Shown piece after piece: positions 23,682 through 34,225 of a stretch of DNA of 64,000 nucleotides; within the stretch, counting starts at the first letter, position 1; the number at the start of each line of letters is the position of its first letter. A program made the translations under genes and the position numbers. The stretch lies in assembly GCA_963920575.1 (NCBI GenBank), contig OY986965.1, positions 8,945,134 to 9,009,133 on the forward strand. The letters run 5' to 3'. The DNA comes from Narthecium ossifragum. Taxonomy: Eukaryota > Streptophyta > Magnoliopsida > Dioscoreales > Nartheciaceae. The notes beneath the pieces are model-generated. The model was not told the DNA's origin and ran no database searches. It was given only the letters and a program-made list of their open reading frames with translations.

Positions 23682-25616
23682 TCACCTACTAATATCCTCC
23701 CAACACTTATCAATGGCGCACCTCACCTTCCTCCTACTGCAAAGCCCACTCAACACCACCTCCCAAGTAGAAGCCTCCGGCGCCATGTACTTCCCCAGCA
23801 TCACCTCCACCACGGCCGCCGCCCCCTCCGTCCTCCCTCTCCGGCACAGCCTCCCCACCAGCCCCTCCATCAACTCCCTCCTCTTCCGCTCCTCCCCCTC
23901 CTCTCCCGCCAACCCTTTCAAGAAGGTGTTGCAGGTGACCCGATCCGGGTCGCAGCCCCTGTCCACCATCGCCGCCAGCAGCTGCACCGCCCTGGTGCGC
24001 TCACCCCGCTTCAACAGCGCGTCGAACAGCACGTTGTAGGTGACCACGTCCGGCTCCACTGCCCCGCCGGCCAACATATGGTTGAACAGCCTCATCCCTC
24101 CGTCCACCTCCCCACCACCGCATAGCCCTCGGATCATGGCGGTGTAGGCCACCACGTCGGCGGAGCACCCTTTGGCTAGCATGCTCTTCCAGACTGCCAT
24201 GGCCTCCGTCAGCCGCCCCTCCTCGCACAGCCCGTGGATGAGGACGCTGTAGCTCACCTCGTTGGGCTCACACCCCTGGCGTATCATCTCCTCCCACGTG
24301 TCGAGAGCACGGTTGGAGTTCCCCGCCGTGAAATGGCCACGGAGGAGGGAGGTGTAGGTGACGACGTTGGGGGTGCAGCCCTCGGCAGTCATCTTAACGA
24401 GGGCCGCCTCCGCCTCATCGGTCCTCCCGTGGCAGCAGAGCCCGTCGATGAGAGTAGTGTATAGGACAGTGTTGGGTCTGATACCTTTCTCGATCATGGC
24501 AGCCCAAGCCCTCGTGGCTCCGTCGGGATCGCCGGCTCGAAAGAGCCCGGCGATGAGGGAGGAGTAGACGAATTCATTTGGGCGCACTCCTGTGGCGCGG
24601 CTGTCCTCCATCATGGAGACAACTTTCTGGGCGTCGTCGGAGCGGCCGAGCTTCACGAGGCCGTGGACGAGGGTGCCGAAGGTGATGTGGTCGGGTTGGA
24701 GGCCGTCGCGAGCCATGCGGGAGAGGAGATCGAGAGCGGGGTCGAGGCGGCCATGGAGGCAGAGGCCATGGATGAGGGTGTTGTAAGTGGGGCGGGTGGG
24801 GGTGCATCCCTTGAGGAGCATGTACCGGGTGAGATTGGCAGCGCGAGGGAAGTCCCCGGCGCGGCACATGGCTCGGAGGAGGGAGTTGAAGGTGACGGCG
24901 GTGGGGGGCACGCCCTCGACCTGCATCTCGTCGAGGAGGGCGAGGGCCTCATCGAGGCGCCCCGCGCGGCACAGGGCGTCCATGAGCGTCGAGTACGTGT
25001 AGGCGTCCGGACGGGCGTCGCGTCGGGAGATGTCGCGGAAGAGGAGCACGGCGTCGTCGATGGCGTGGCAGCGGCAGAGGGCCTTGAGGAGGAGGTTGAA
25101 GGTGAGGAGGTTGGGGGAGACCGTGGAAGGGTGGGATCGGAGGGCGCGGGAGTAGAAGGGGAGGGCGAGAGAGTAGTACTGCTGATGATGATGGTCGCCG
25201 AGGAGGGCGGCGAGGGCGGAGTTGAGGGAGCGGACGGAGGGGGGGCAGCGGAAGGAGGGCAGCATTTGGTCGAACAGGTGGAGGGCGTCGAGGGGGAGGC
25301 GGGCGCGGCTAAACCCCCGCATGATGGCGGGGAATACCCGCTCGGGGAAGGGGCGGGGGTCGCGGCGCATGCGGTCAAGGAGGCCGCGGAGGCCATTGAC
25401 GTCGGGGGGGTCGGAGTCGGCGTAGGCGCGGGCGAGAGAGAGGTAGGTGGCGTCGCCCTGAGTGTAGGATCCCGGCCGAGCATCGGCAAGCGGAGGGGTC
25501 GGGGCCGGGTCGTGGTATTGGTCGGCGGCGCCGCCACATGGGGCGGCGGAAGAGGAGAAGGCGCGGGTGCGGGCGAGTAGGGTTCTTTGGATGATGAGGG
25601 TATTGGAGGGGGGCAT
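23682..25616 (-). CDS. EMB1025: P-class pentatricopeptide repeat protein, EMB1025 orthologue
   Basis: A single GC-rich exon encodes 644 residues. The first 30 residues are basic and Ser/Ala-rich with no acidic residues, consistent with an organelle (probably mitochondrial) presequence. From about residue 165 roughly a dozen 35-residue PPR motifs follow one another, for example YSTLMDALCRAGRLDEALAL, YNTLIHGLCLHGRLDPALDL and YTTLIDGLCCHGRTDEAEAA. The C-terminus, with CNTFLKGL, VVEVMLGKYMAP and AIDKCWEDI, matches Arabidopsis At4g20090 (EMB1025), needed for embryo development. PPR proteins of this class bind organelle RNA. Its stop lies 333 bp from the start of the FBL11-like gene on the same strand. 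The long ORFs on the opposite strand are GC-rich shadows. Confidence 0.93.
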   Translation of the reverse strand: MPPSNTLIIQRTLLARTRAFSSSAAPCGGAADQYHDPAPTPPLADARPGSYTQGDATYLSLARAYADSDPPDVNGLRGLLDRMRRDPRPFPERVFPAIMRGFSRARLPLDALHLFDQMLPSFRCPPSVRSLNSALAALLGDHHHQQYYSLALPFYSRALRSHPSTVSPNLLTFNLLLKALCRCHAIDDAVLLFRDISRRDARPDAYTYSTLMDALCRAGRLDEALALLDEMQVEGVPPTAVTFNSLLRAMCRAGDFPRAANLTRYMLLKGCTPTRPTYNTLIHGLCLHGRLDPALDLLSRMARDGLQPDHITFGTLVHGLVKLGRSDDAQKVVSMMEDSRATGVRPNEFVYSSLIAGLFRAGDPDGATRAWAAMIEKGIRPNTVLYTTLIDGLCCHGRTDEAEAALVKMTAEGCTPNVVTYTSLLRGHFTAGNSNRALDTWEEMIRQGCEPNEVSYSVLIHGLCEEGRLTEAMAVWKSMLAKGCSADVVAYTAMIRGLCGGGEVDGGMRLFNHMLAGGAVEPDVVTYNVLFDALLKRGERTRAVQLLAAMVDRGCDPDRVTCNTFLKGLAGEEGEERKRRELMEGLVGRLCRRGRTEGAAAVVEVMLGKYMAPEASTWEVVLSGLCSRRKVRCAIDKCWEDISR

Positions 25617-26405
25617 GGCGATGGGTTGGTTTTATTGAGGATGGCGGTGTTGGGAGAGAAGCAATGGTGGTGAAGCATGGTGTTTTACGGGGAGAGTGTG
25701 GGCATTGGAGAGTAGTGGAGGGAGAGGTGGGTACTGGATTTGAGGGAGAGCGTCCGCGCGCCTTCCTCTATAGCTGTTTGAAGAGGAAGGTGGCTTGCAC
25801 TAGCGGGTCGAGCGGTTTCCAGTACCCAAATCTGGGCTCAAGTAGTCTCTTGGCCTGGAATGGATCCGCCCAACTCAACTTGGATCGGTGACTCGGTTCG
25901 CTCTGAGGTATTGAGCACTATATTTGTGGTCTTGGGTTTAATCTAGACTGCAGTCAAGCTAGCTCATCACTTTTATGAGCTGGTTTAGATCAGATCATAA
26001 TAACAGGGCAAACCTGTAGCAAGCTGATCATTTTTGGAGCCAGAAAGATAATATTTCGCAACAATTGCAGGAACAACCACCCTACAATAAACAATCACTG
26101 CTGCTACATCAAACACCAGAATGAGTCTCACTTTTCGATAGCAAAGGAGTATAACATCAAAACCTGGGCAAATCACAGGACTCTTCCTGGACGTTGTAAA
26201 AATCAGTCGCAGTTCAATGCCAGATTTCCACGGTCAAGCCGGTTAAAGTCATGAACATTAGGAGTAAATGTCAAAATTAAGAGTCAAGTTGTAGCCTAGT
26301 TACAGAACTCCTGAAGAGCGGGAAAACAAGTTACATGTCAACATGAAATTTACAAGGTCGAGCGAAACAAGAAAAGCATAACACGCTGAGGAGCTTTGAA
26401 TGGCT
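25617..26405. other. Intergenic region between CRIPT and EMB1025
   Basis: The region should contain the CRIPT 3' untranslated region and the EMB1025 promoter, both on the minus strand. I see no further gene, repeat array or element. Confidence 0.6.
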
Positions 26406-29400
26406 TTATACATTGCTTTGCTTGTATAACTTTGTGTCGAGCACTTGCTTACCACACATGGCACAGACCCCTGCACCCAAAAATCAACTATGAGGATCAC
26501 AAAAAATACCAGAAGTTTGAACTGACACAAATAGTTTTTATTCTCATATCCTTATACGGCTATGATTGTTGAAACATATTCTTCTAAGAATAGCTATGAG
26601 ATAGTGTTTGACAAGCCCTGACCCATAAAACCCATCCGAATCAACGACATGAGTCTATCCAAAAAAAATTCTCCATTTAAACCATGTGCATAGTATATAA
26701 ATTTCGAGATAAAATTATACAATTTATACCTGGGTCAATTGGCAATTGCGATTGATCGATCCGGATGGGTTTTCTGGGTCGAAACGTGATAATTACCTGC
26801 CGGGAGGCCCTCTCTCTCTTAGCTTCTCTCGCGACAGGAAGAAAGGAGGAAAAGAAGAGTCGTGGGAAAATAGGGGAAAGAAGAAAAAAAAGGAAGGAAA
26901 GGGTATTTATAGTAAGCTGAGATTAATCTCAGTCGTACGTTTCGATCTTTCCCGATAAAGCTTCGATCCTCCGATCGAGAGCGCCTCTAAGGATCTAATC
27001 ACTCACATGTATCAATTCAAGACCCCGTGTGCACAACGCGGGTGTGAAACCGACCGACAAGGCGTAATTTTACCAAACTGTCATTGGGTCCAAAAACAAC
27101 ATGCGATCGACCAATCGCAATTGACGCGGAACAAAATCAACCGAACCCACGGGTCCGACCTACGTGGTTGAACCAGGTATAGATATACTAGTCCTCACAA
27201 TGTTATTGACTGCATGGTTTATATTCATGGACGGTGAGTGGAGGTAGCATTGACAAATGGACACCTAAGTGTAATCGATTCCAAAACCATGGAAACCTAA
27301 AATTTGAAACTGCCATGTAACAACACAGAGTAGATGACGATTATTGTATGGAAGAAAGCATCCTAAACATGACCGAAGTTGAGACAAAGGCTAAACAAAG
27401 ACATTAAACCAGACATAAAAGCGGGAAGTTCCAAATAAGGCCTATGAACCGAAGTGATGACTGCTGAGAATATAAGCTGCTATAGAGCAGTTACGGATAG
27501 AAGGATCAAGGTATCCCATCAAGAATGTACTTTGACACAAGCCAGCAGGGCAATTATCTTGCAGTTACTGAGATATTCCTCTGATTGGTTAAAATCTTCA
27601 GGAAAAAGACAGCTCCTGAAAGATTACTCCTTTATCTTTCAGAAAGTGAATAGTATAAGATGTGAACTTGCACTTAAAAGGAGAAAGTAGAAAGCCAGAA
27701 TTTCTTGCCTTTTGAGTATGCACAAGTATGGCAATATTTGCCATCTTGGTGCACTTGTTGTTTGCAAATAATACACTTAGTAGTTCCATATGGCGTCCAC
27801 CTGCAATCAAGTGGAATGATATAACATCAGCATAAAGCTTAAGATTAGCACATTCATCCAGGGAAGGAACATCAATAACAAAATCACTTCTTTGAACTTT
27901 CCACTTCCTTTTTTGCAAATAAGAACAACTAAACACAAAATTCGTAACTGCATCCTTTGCACTTAATACAGTCAGAAATTCTAGAAGATGCAAACATCTC
28001 AATCTAGAGACATGATGCATAATTACCATGTGTCTCATTGTCCTCTATCGTTGAAGTTGCTTGTAGAATCTTCATACATCCACTATTCTACTATTAACTC
28101 CATGCTACTCATTAACTGTTACAAGCCACCTGCTAAAAAGTGGTCCTTATATCCAAAAATTGTCCTTGATTCCATGCGGATGACAATATCACTGATACTA
28201 AAAAGTGGTCCTCGAATCCAGAGGTACTTTAAGTGCTCTACCATAAATTATGACATTTATGAACTGGAATTCTTTGCAATCGAGAAAAGGATACACCCAA
28301 CATTTGATCTTAGATGATTTGCTGGCCTTACGCAAAGAATGTAAGTACCGAAAGGAAGATAAAAGAGGACACAAAGATAATGAGGTTATCATATCCACAA
28401 ATCATAAATTCTTGACTCCTTGGGCAAAATACAAGGTTTAGAAAATGACCCTTAGTTAACGAACTAGAATAATAGAACCTGGTCCAAGAATGAAGAAGGA
28501 AAAAGAATAGTCAGTAGATTGACTAGATGCCAAAGACAGATTTGATAAAGAAAAACAGCAACTTTTTCCCTTATTAGTTATAATTGCATATCGCTCTCTC
28601 TTTTCCTTTTCCTCTTCTTCTTTCTTTCCCGTCATTATAAAATGTAGTATGCTTCTGCCAGTGGCCAAGCCACTGTATACCACGTATAAGAGCTATGTAA
28701 CAGCATGTGGAGTTTTAGACCATTAAGGTGAAGACATATAATAGAGGAAGACCTCTGTATCTTTGCTTGAAACTTCATGCGCATATATGCCATCCCCGCA
28801 AGTTGCTTCATGAAGAGATAAAGGTAGATGTCGCAAGGGCATTTAAGGCAGTCCATATAAAATCGGACCATAGTTGCAATGTTCAACATGTCTAACCCTA
28901 AAATGCCAAAAGAAAAAAAAATGGCTGGCCCAAAAAAAAAAAAATCTGAAAACATGTATGGCAAAGATAAAAAAGGGGGAAAAAAGAAAAAACCTCATTC
29001 ATTGAACATGCTATAACAGCTTAAAACACAACTTATATTGCACATAATAGCGACAAAACAAGTAACCATCCAAACTACTTGATGCGAATCAGCGACAATT
29101 AGCAATTAACACAAACTAGTTGTGGCTGTCAGTCTACCAGAAAACATAACTTGCAACAAAAAAGATCAAGGCACTATAAAGTGAGTTGGAATTTAGCAAG
29201 CCAACAAGCCTGTTTGGAATAACGACCACCTGATACCTATTGATGGTCACCCTAAATCCGCAAAACAAACCGACTTAAAGACCTTAAATTTTGCATGCTT
29301 GCATGTTCAGCCATCTAGTAATTCAGATGAGATATGAGAACAATCCACATAATGCTCCCACAAATATCATATGCAAGTAGGTTATAGAAACAACAGCATG

Positions 29401-31721
29401 ATGATACATTGTTTTCTTCCTCTCTATTTCTTGTTTTATATACCTCTCCAAAACTATTATTTAGGACCAAGGAAATTTTAGCCTCAATAAATGGTGGAAT
29501 GCACTTTGGAATAGTTCCCATCCTTAGGGCCTGTTTGGTTGTTCTAAAGTAGGCTGGAGTGACTTTTTGAAGAGTGACTTCAAAAGTAGGTTGTTCTAAA
29601 GTAGGACTAGAGTGACTTTTTGAGGAGTGACTTCACATGAGGGAGTTTCCCTGAAGTGGGCTGTCAGTTTTTGACGTTTGGTTAGTGGTGGAGTGGATAG
29701 AATGCTTGAAGTGGTTGGGGGAGTAAACACTGAACTGAGGGCGACTTCGGCAGTATTTTGCCTGGAGTCGTTTGTGAAGTGGTAGGCAAAAAACGAGTTC
29801 GAGCTCGAACTCAGTTCAACCCACATCAATGACTTCGCATTTAACCAAACACGTCAACTGACTGGAGTAACATCATGTGAACTGACTCCAACCCCCACTC
29901 CACCCAACCAAACACGCCCTTAAAGAGACCATACGAATAAAAAAGACTTTTTCTATTTGTGGGACCTTTGCTGTAGAAAAATCATAACTATAGTCAAGGA
30001 TTACTATCCCATTAGCATAGAATCATACTGGCCACGAGCACGGTTAGTGTTGAAAACTTTGTGCTGCTGGCACAAAAACCCTTGATTAAAACAAATATGG
30101 TAATTTACGTCTATTGTCGATGTGCTTTATATTTTATAACACCATTATCTAACTCAATAGATATAAGTTAGACTTTACCAGTCATGGAACATTCATTTTT
30201 TAGCAGCACACATGGAGATAAGAAAGAACTATAGAGATAGTTAAAGAAGGAAACATAACATATTTTGTTGAATCAAAAACTTCTAAAGAGCTCTTCAACC
30301 AAATAAACTTTGATCAACAACAACGATAATCTTCTTCACATTGGCGTGCCAAATTTTGATCAAAACTTCCAAAGAAGATATAAATGAACAAATGGAAAGA
30401 AGGAAAGAGGAGAGATGGCAGAAAGAAGTTGACGAGAATGGGAAAGACTAGATTTCGTTGCTTTCAACCATGAAGGAAATTAATATAGGGGGAAGTGGAA
30501 GCTTGCATATAGCTAATAGAGGGAATGAAGGTCCGAGCTTAGTTTTAGTTGTCCTATCAATGGAATGGTGCCATGGCAAAGTGATATTGCTAGAGTGGCT
30601 AAGCTTGTCCGTCCTTTTCTCTGCAATTCCACCTTGCTTCCTTATGTTTCTCATTTAACAAGTCCAAGACCCGAATGGCTAAGATAATTTGATTCTAAGT
30701 TGTGTTATGGAGAATTGTTCCCTGGGAAACATTCCTAAGACACTAGCTTCCTGATTTCGAGGCGATGCTGCTCAGAATGTCAGCAATTTTCAAATAAACT
30801 TAAAGATTGAACAAATGCCACTTATTTCCATTATAAATCCATTATTCGTGTGTCATCCATTGATGAGGAGTCATTGCATCCTCACCCACTACACAAAATA
30901 TGTTGTGTCGTGTGTGCTGAGAAGATTTCTTCAACTCCATCATTTAGGTCAATTTGGACGTTCCCCGATAACCACATCAGAAACTGCATCCTGTAACTTC
31001 TCTGATTTAAAGGTACAGAGAGCAACGCAATTCATAGATCATGAAAACGGAAATCAATATCCCCAATGCACGAATAAAAAACTGACGAAGGTCTCAAAAC
31101 TAAAGAAATACCAAATAAAACTAATCAATTGAAGCACGTGGTCCAGAACAAACAAACACGAAGTAACCCCTCCTAGTAGATACTTTTGAGTAGAGTTAAA
31201 GCGGTTTTTCCTGACATCGACTTCATTGCGTGAGAAATCAGAACAGACTAAATTGCTGGATCCTATCGTGCTTCCGCCGGGTCCTGTCGACGTTTTGGAT
31301 TTAACAACAAGACAAACAACAAATTGACATACATATGAGAAGAAAATCAGCAGTCGATCAAGAAAACCAAAGGAACGGAACCAGCCAAAGAAACCCAATT
31401 CAAACATATTTCTAAGAAAGAAGCAAGAAATAAAAGCCGCACAAAAGGAGAAATTAAGAAAGGGAAAGACCTGTTCTTCTTGGAGAGGAGCTTGTTCTCG
31501 TTGATTTTTCGTCCACCGCTCTCGTTCGTGTTGCTAGCGCCCTCCTTCCACTTGTCCGGCACGATCACCTTCCCTAGCTTCTTCTGGCCTGCGGACCAAA
31601 ACAAACAGATTGGAGACCAGATGAATTAAACCTAACACGAAAGAGAATCGAGCAAGAAAAACGACGATTTTTAGGGTTTAGGGGAAGAAAAGAAATCAAT
31701 CTTACACTTCTCGCAAACCAT
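26406..31721 (-). CDS. CRIPT: CRIPT (cysteine-rich PDZ-binding protein), zinc-ribbon protein
   Basis: Four minus-strand exons: 31721-31706 (16 nt), 31588-31471, 27800-27709 and 26470-26406. They join in frame to 96 residues, close to the roughly 100 residues usual for CRIPT. Four CxxC pairs are visible: CEKC near the N-terminus, CIIC and CHTC in exon 3, and CAMC in exon 4. The block GGRKINENKLLSKKNR is highly conserved. Human CRIPT binds PDZ domains of PSD-95 and is also a component of the activated minor spliceosome. A splicing-related role is the more likely one in a plant. The last intron starts with GC instead of GT (27708-27707). Intron 2 is 3.7 kb and carries a MITE. Intron 3 carries a solo LTR. 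Neither disturbs a splice site. Confidence 0.93.
26609..27199 (-). mobile_element. Shortened solo LTR in CRIPT intron 3, TSD GTGTT/ATGTT
   Basis: On the minus strand the element starts TGTGAGGACTAG and ends in a decayed GGGCTTGTCA. It shares the GTTGCACAC and GGTTTCACACCCGCG blocks of the LTR family. It is only 591 bp against about 2.4 kb elsewhere, so most of the transcribed part has been lost. Flanks GTGTT (26604-26608) and ATGTT (27200-27204) form a 5-bp target duplication with one mismatch. A minus-strand TATAAATA lies at 26904-26911. Confidence 0.8.
29527..29919. mobile_element. Tourist/PIF-type MITE in CRIPT intron 2, TSD TTA
   Basis: Ends are GGGCCTGTTTGGTTG on the left and CAACCAAACACGCCC on the right, flanked by TTA on both sides (29524-29526 and 29920-29922). 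That end sequence and 3-bp TTA duplication are typical of PIF/Harbinger MITEs. Two near-copies of GGTTGTTCTAAAGTAGG occur inside the left end. The element is 393 bp with no transposase. Confidence 0.85.
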
Positions 31722-31781
31722 TGTTCCCAACCTATTTTGGTTTTCGGAGAGGAAAGCAAAGGCGGAGGAGATTCTAGAGAA

Positions 31782-31788
31782 CTTTATA
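31782..31788 (-). promoter_or_regulatory. TATA box of CRIPT
   Basis: Minus-strand TATAAAG lies about 60 bp upstream of the CRIPT ATG at 31721, inside a C/T-rich leader. Further upstream (31820-31875) the block ACCACGCATCACGA occurs twice. Assignment is by motif and position. Confidence 0.5.
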
Positions 31789-32135
31789 ACCCCTCCGAGG
31801 AGAAGATTGATTACGTGACCACGCATCACGAAGCAACCGGCTGGTAAGCGAACCACGCATCACGAGGCATCACTCTGTCTCTGATGTGATCTGATCAGGC
31901 TAGACCCGGGTTAGTTAGTTTTAGTGGTAGCCTCGAAGGAGAGGGACTGATGTCTTTTTAATTTTTTTTTCCGAAAACAGATATTCTAAATACATAACAA
32001 AAATTGCCAATTAGATTCAATCAACTTTTCATAATACAAACCACCTATATCATCACCAACAAATAATTGGGTCGTAATTTTTATTGAATCATTCTAATTA
32101 TAGGATGATTCACAAGACTTGTTGTCTTCCAATCT

Positions 32136-33724
32136 ATCTTGGCTAAATTATTGATCAGTACCCTATAATTGGGTCGTAATTTTTATTCAAAATCTACACT
32201 TCAAAAATTTCAACTCAGCTCTTTATAGTTTTGATTTTATACTTATGTGGTCCTTCCGTCCACTCGTCGTCATGCTTCCAATCTTATATAGCTATCTTGG
32301 CTAAATTATTGATCAGTACCCTATAATTGGGTCGTAAGTTTTATTCAGGATCTACACTTTAAAAATTTCAACTCATCTCTTTATAGTTTTGATTTTATAC
32401 TTATGTGGTCCTTCCGTCCACTCGTCGTCATGCTTTTAACGACAAATTGACCCATTTTTGTCCCCGTGGTCTATTTTTGATTTTTTTATTAAAAATAACC
32501 ACATTAACATCTTTCATTTCTCTTATTAACATCCATCGCCGCCACTACCCTCATCGCTAACGACCACCCCAACGCCGCCCTCGTCCACTGCAAGTCCTCA
32601 TCTACACCTCTCTCTTCACCATCCTTCTCCCTCTTCTCCCTCTTTCTCTCTCTCATGGTGGTGGCTGGCGATAAGCTAATGGTGAGCTTGCTCGTGTTGA
32701 TCCAACGACATGGAAGATGCCGGAGCTAAATCAATGTCAAGGGGGGATATGAGGTGACGATGGTGGTGGGTCTTGAAGGGAAGAAAACCACCGCTTTTTG
32801 TCGGCCAAGGAGAGGTCGGCGGCGTCGGGGAAGGGTAGATCAGGGGTAGGTCGGGGCTTTAGGGAGTACCAGCGTGGGATATGACTCCATCATAGTTGAT
32901 AGTGACGGCGTCGAAAGGAGACATTTGGAGATCCGGTGGCTAGGCATGCGGTGAGGGTGGCTCGCAGAAGGAGAAAAGCAACCTGCTCCGACAAAGCTTG
33001 GAGATCGACGGTTTTGGAGATGTTGGCAGTGCTGCTGACAGTGGTGGGGCATGGCGAGGCTCACAACATGCAATGATGAGGGACGGAGGTGTTGGCGAAG
33101 TTGGCCAACCTCGGATCGGGAGGGAAGAGAGGATATAGTGAGAAAGGACTCGAGGACAGCGAGGCAATGATGGCAGTTAGCCTTGGTGAGCTTTGATCGA
33201 TGGCGAGGTAGGGAGGAGACGGGGGCACCAGCAAGATAAATGAGGGAGGAAGGGGGTGGCGGATATTGCACGCGGCGTAGGTGTTTTCGGAAAAGAAAAA
33301 GGGAGAAGAGAGAGAAGAGAGAGAAGCATGGGGAAGATAGTCGCCGGTGCGGGAGAAGATGGATCTAAAGGAACCCATCATCGTCGCCTTGATCTGGGCG
33401 GAGATGAAGAAGACTGCCGACGGAACACAATCGGCGGTGAGAGGTTGAGATAGATGAAAGAGAGGGGAGAGCGGGGAGAGAGAGTGTGTTGACGTGTATT
33501 TTTTTAATATATTAGTATATAAAGTCAAAATTGGGTTAAAATTAGTTGGAAATGTGCTGACATGGTCCTTTCGCTGTTAATTGACTAACGACAACTGAGC
33601 TGAAGGACTACGTAAGCCCTAAATTGAAACTATGATGAGCTGATTTGAAATTTTTAAAATGCAGGTTTCAAATAAAAATTACGACCAAACTACATGTACT
33701 AATCGACAATTTAGCCTAGTTATC
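32136..33724. mobile_element. Non-autonomous MULE-like element with long TIRs
   Basis: About 130 bp at the left (from GGCTAAATTATTGATCAGTA onward) is complementary to about 125 bp at the right (33600-33724). Shared blocks include GGTCGTAATTTTTATT and AAAAATTTCAA. Flanks TTCCAATCT (32127-32135) and TTCTAATCT (33725-33733) look like a 9-bp target duplication with one mismatch, as expected for MULEs. The left repeat is present twice in tandem (32136-32275 and 32294-32435). The interior is GC-rich with small ORFs on the minus strand (for example 33061-33528) that match nothing I know. A captured gene fragment is possible. Confidence 0.65.
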
Positions 33725-34225
33725 TTCTAATCTTCTACTACACTCTCCAATTGCACATGAATACGACCAATGTAAATGAATCGATTGATCAAAAGTTTAA
33801 TTTAATGAGCTAAAATAAATTGGGGTTGATTCGATTGGCTAAAAGGAATTCAATGGAAAGGAGAGCTTTTAGTTTTTTTAGTTTTAGCTTGCTTGAGCTT
33901 GAGCTTGAGCTTGAGCTTGAGCTGTAGTCAATGCAGAGAAGCTCAAGTTCGAGCTCGTGCTACTGCTAGAGCAAGGCTTGAGCTTGATTCGCTAGCCTTC
34001 TAGGCTGTAGCCGAGCCTCTGAGCCTTCTAGATGATAGTTTTTTCACAGAAACTAATAAGAGAGGGGCCAAATCCAAATTCTAATAATTCAGGGTGGTTT
34101 TCCCGATATAGCTATAAACTAGGGGGGTATTTGCATAAACAAATAGAAGAAATTTCCTCTTCTCCACTTTCAACCCCTTTGGTCATTCAAATTCCAGTAA
34201 AATCTCAGCAAAATGATTCGAAGGC
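33725..34225. other. Upstream region of the PLS/E PPR gene with a hexamer microsatellite
   Basis: It holds a GCTTGA hexamer repeat of about six copies (33887-33923) and should include the promoter of the PPR gene at 34226. A short out-of-frame ATG at 34213 opens a seven-codon upstream ORF that overlaps the main start. I see no other gene. Confidence 0.6.

Noticed and set aside
24653..25678. Long ORFs of 305 and 341 codons overlapping the EMB1025 gene on other frames
   Set aside because: They are Ala/Pro/Ser- or Glu/Gly-rich frames caused by high GC at third positions of the PPR gene. They contain no domain.
29315..29521. Short minus-strand ORF in CRIPT intron 2 as a possible extra exon
   Set aside because: CRIPT exons 2 and 3 join directly in frame across this intron with full conservation, so no extra exon is needed.
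32840..33528. Minus-strand ORFs of 143-155 codons between CRIPT and the PPR gene
   Set aside because: They are Ser/Pro-rich, overlap each other in different frames and lie inside the long-TIR element. No known motif was seen.
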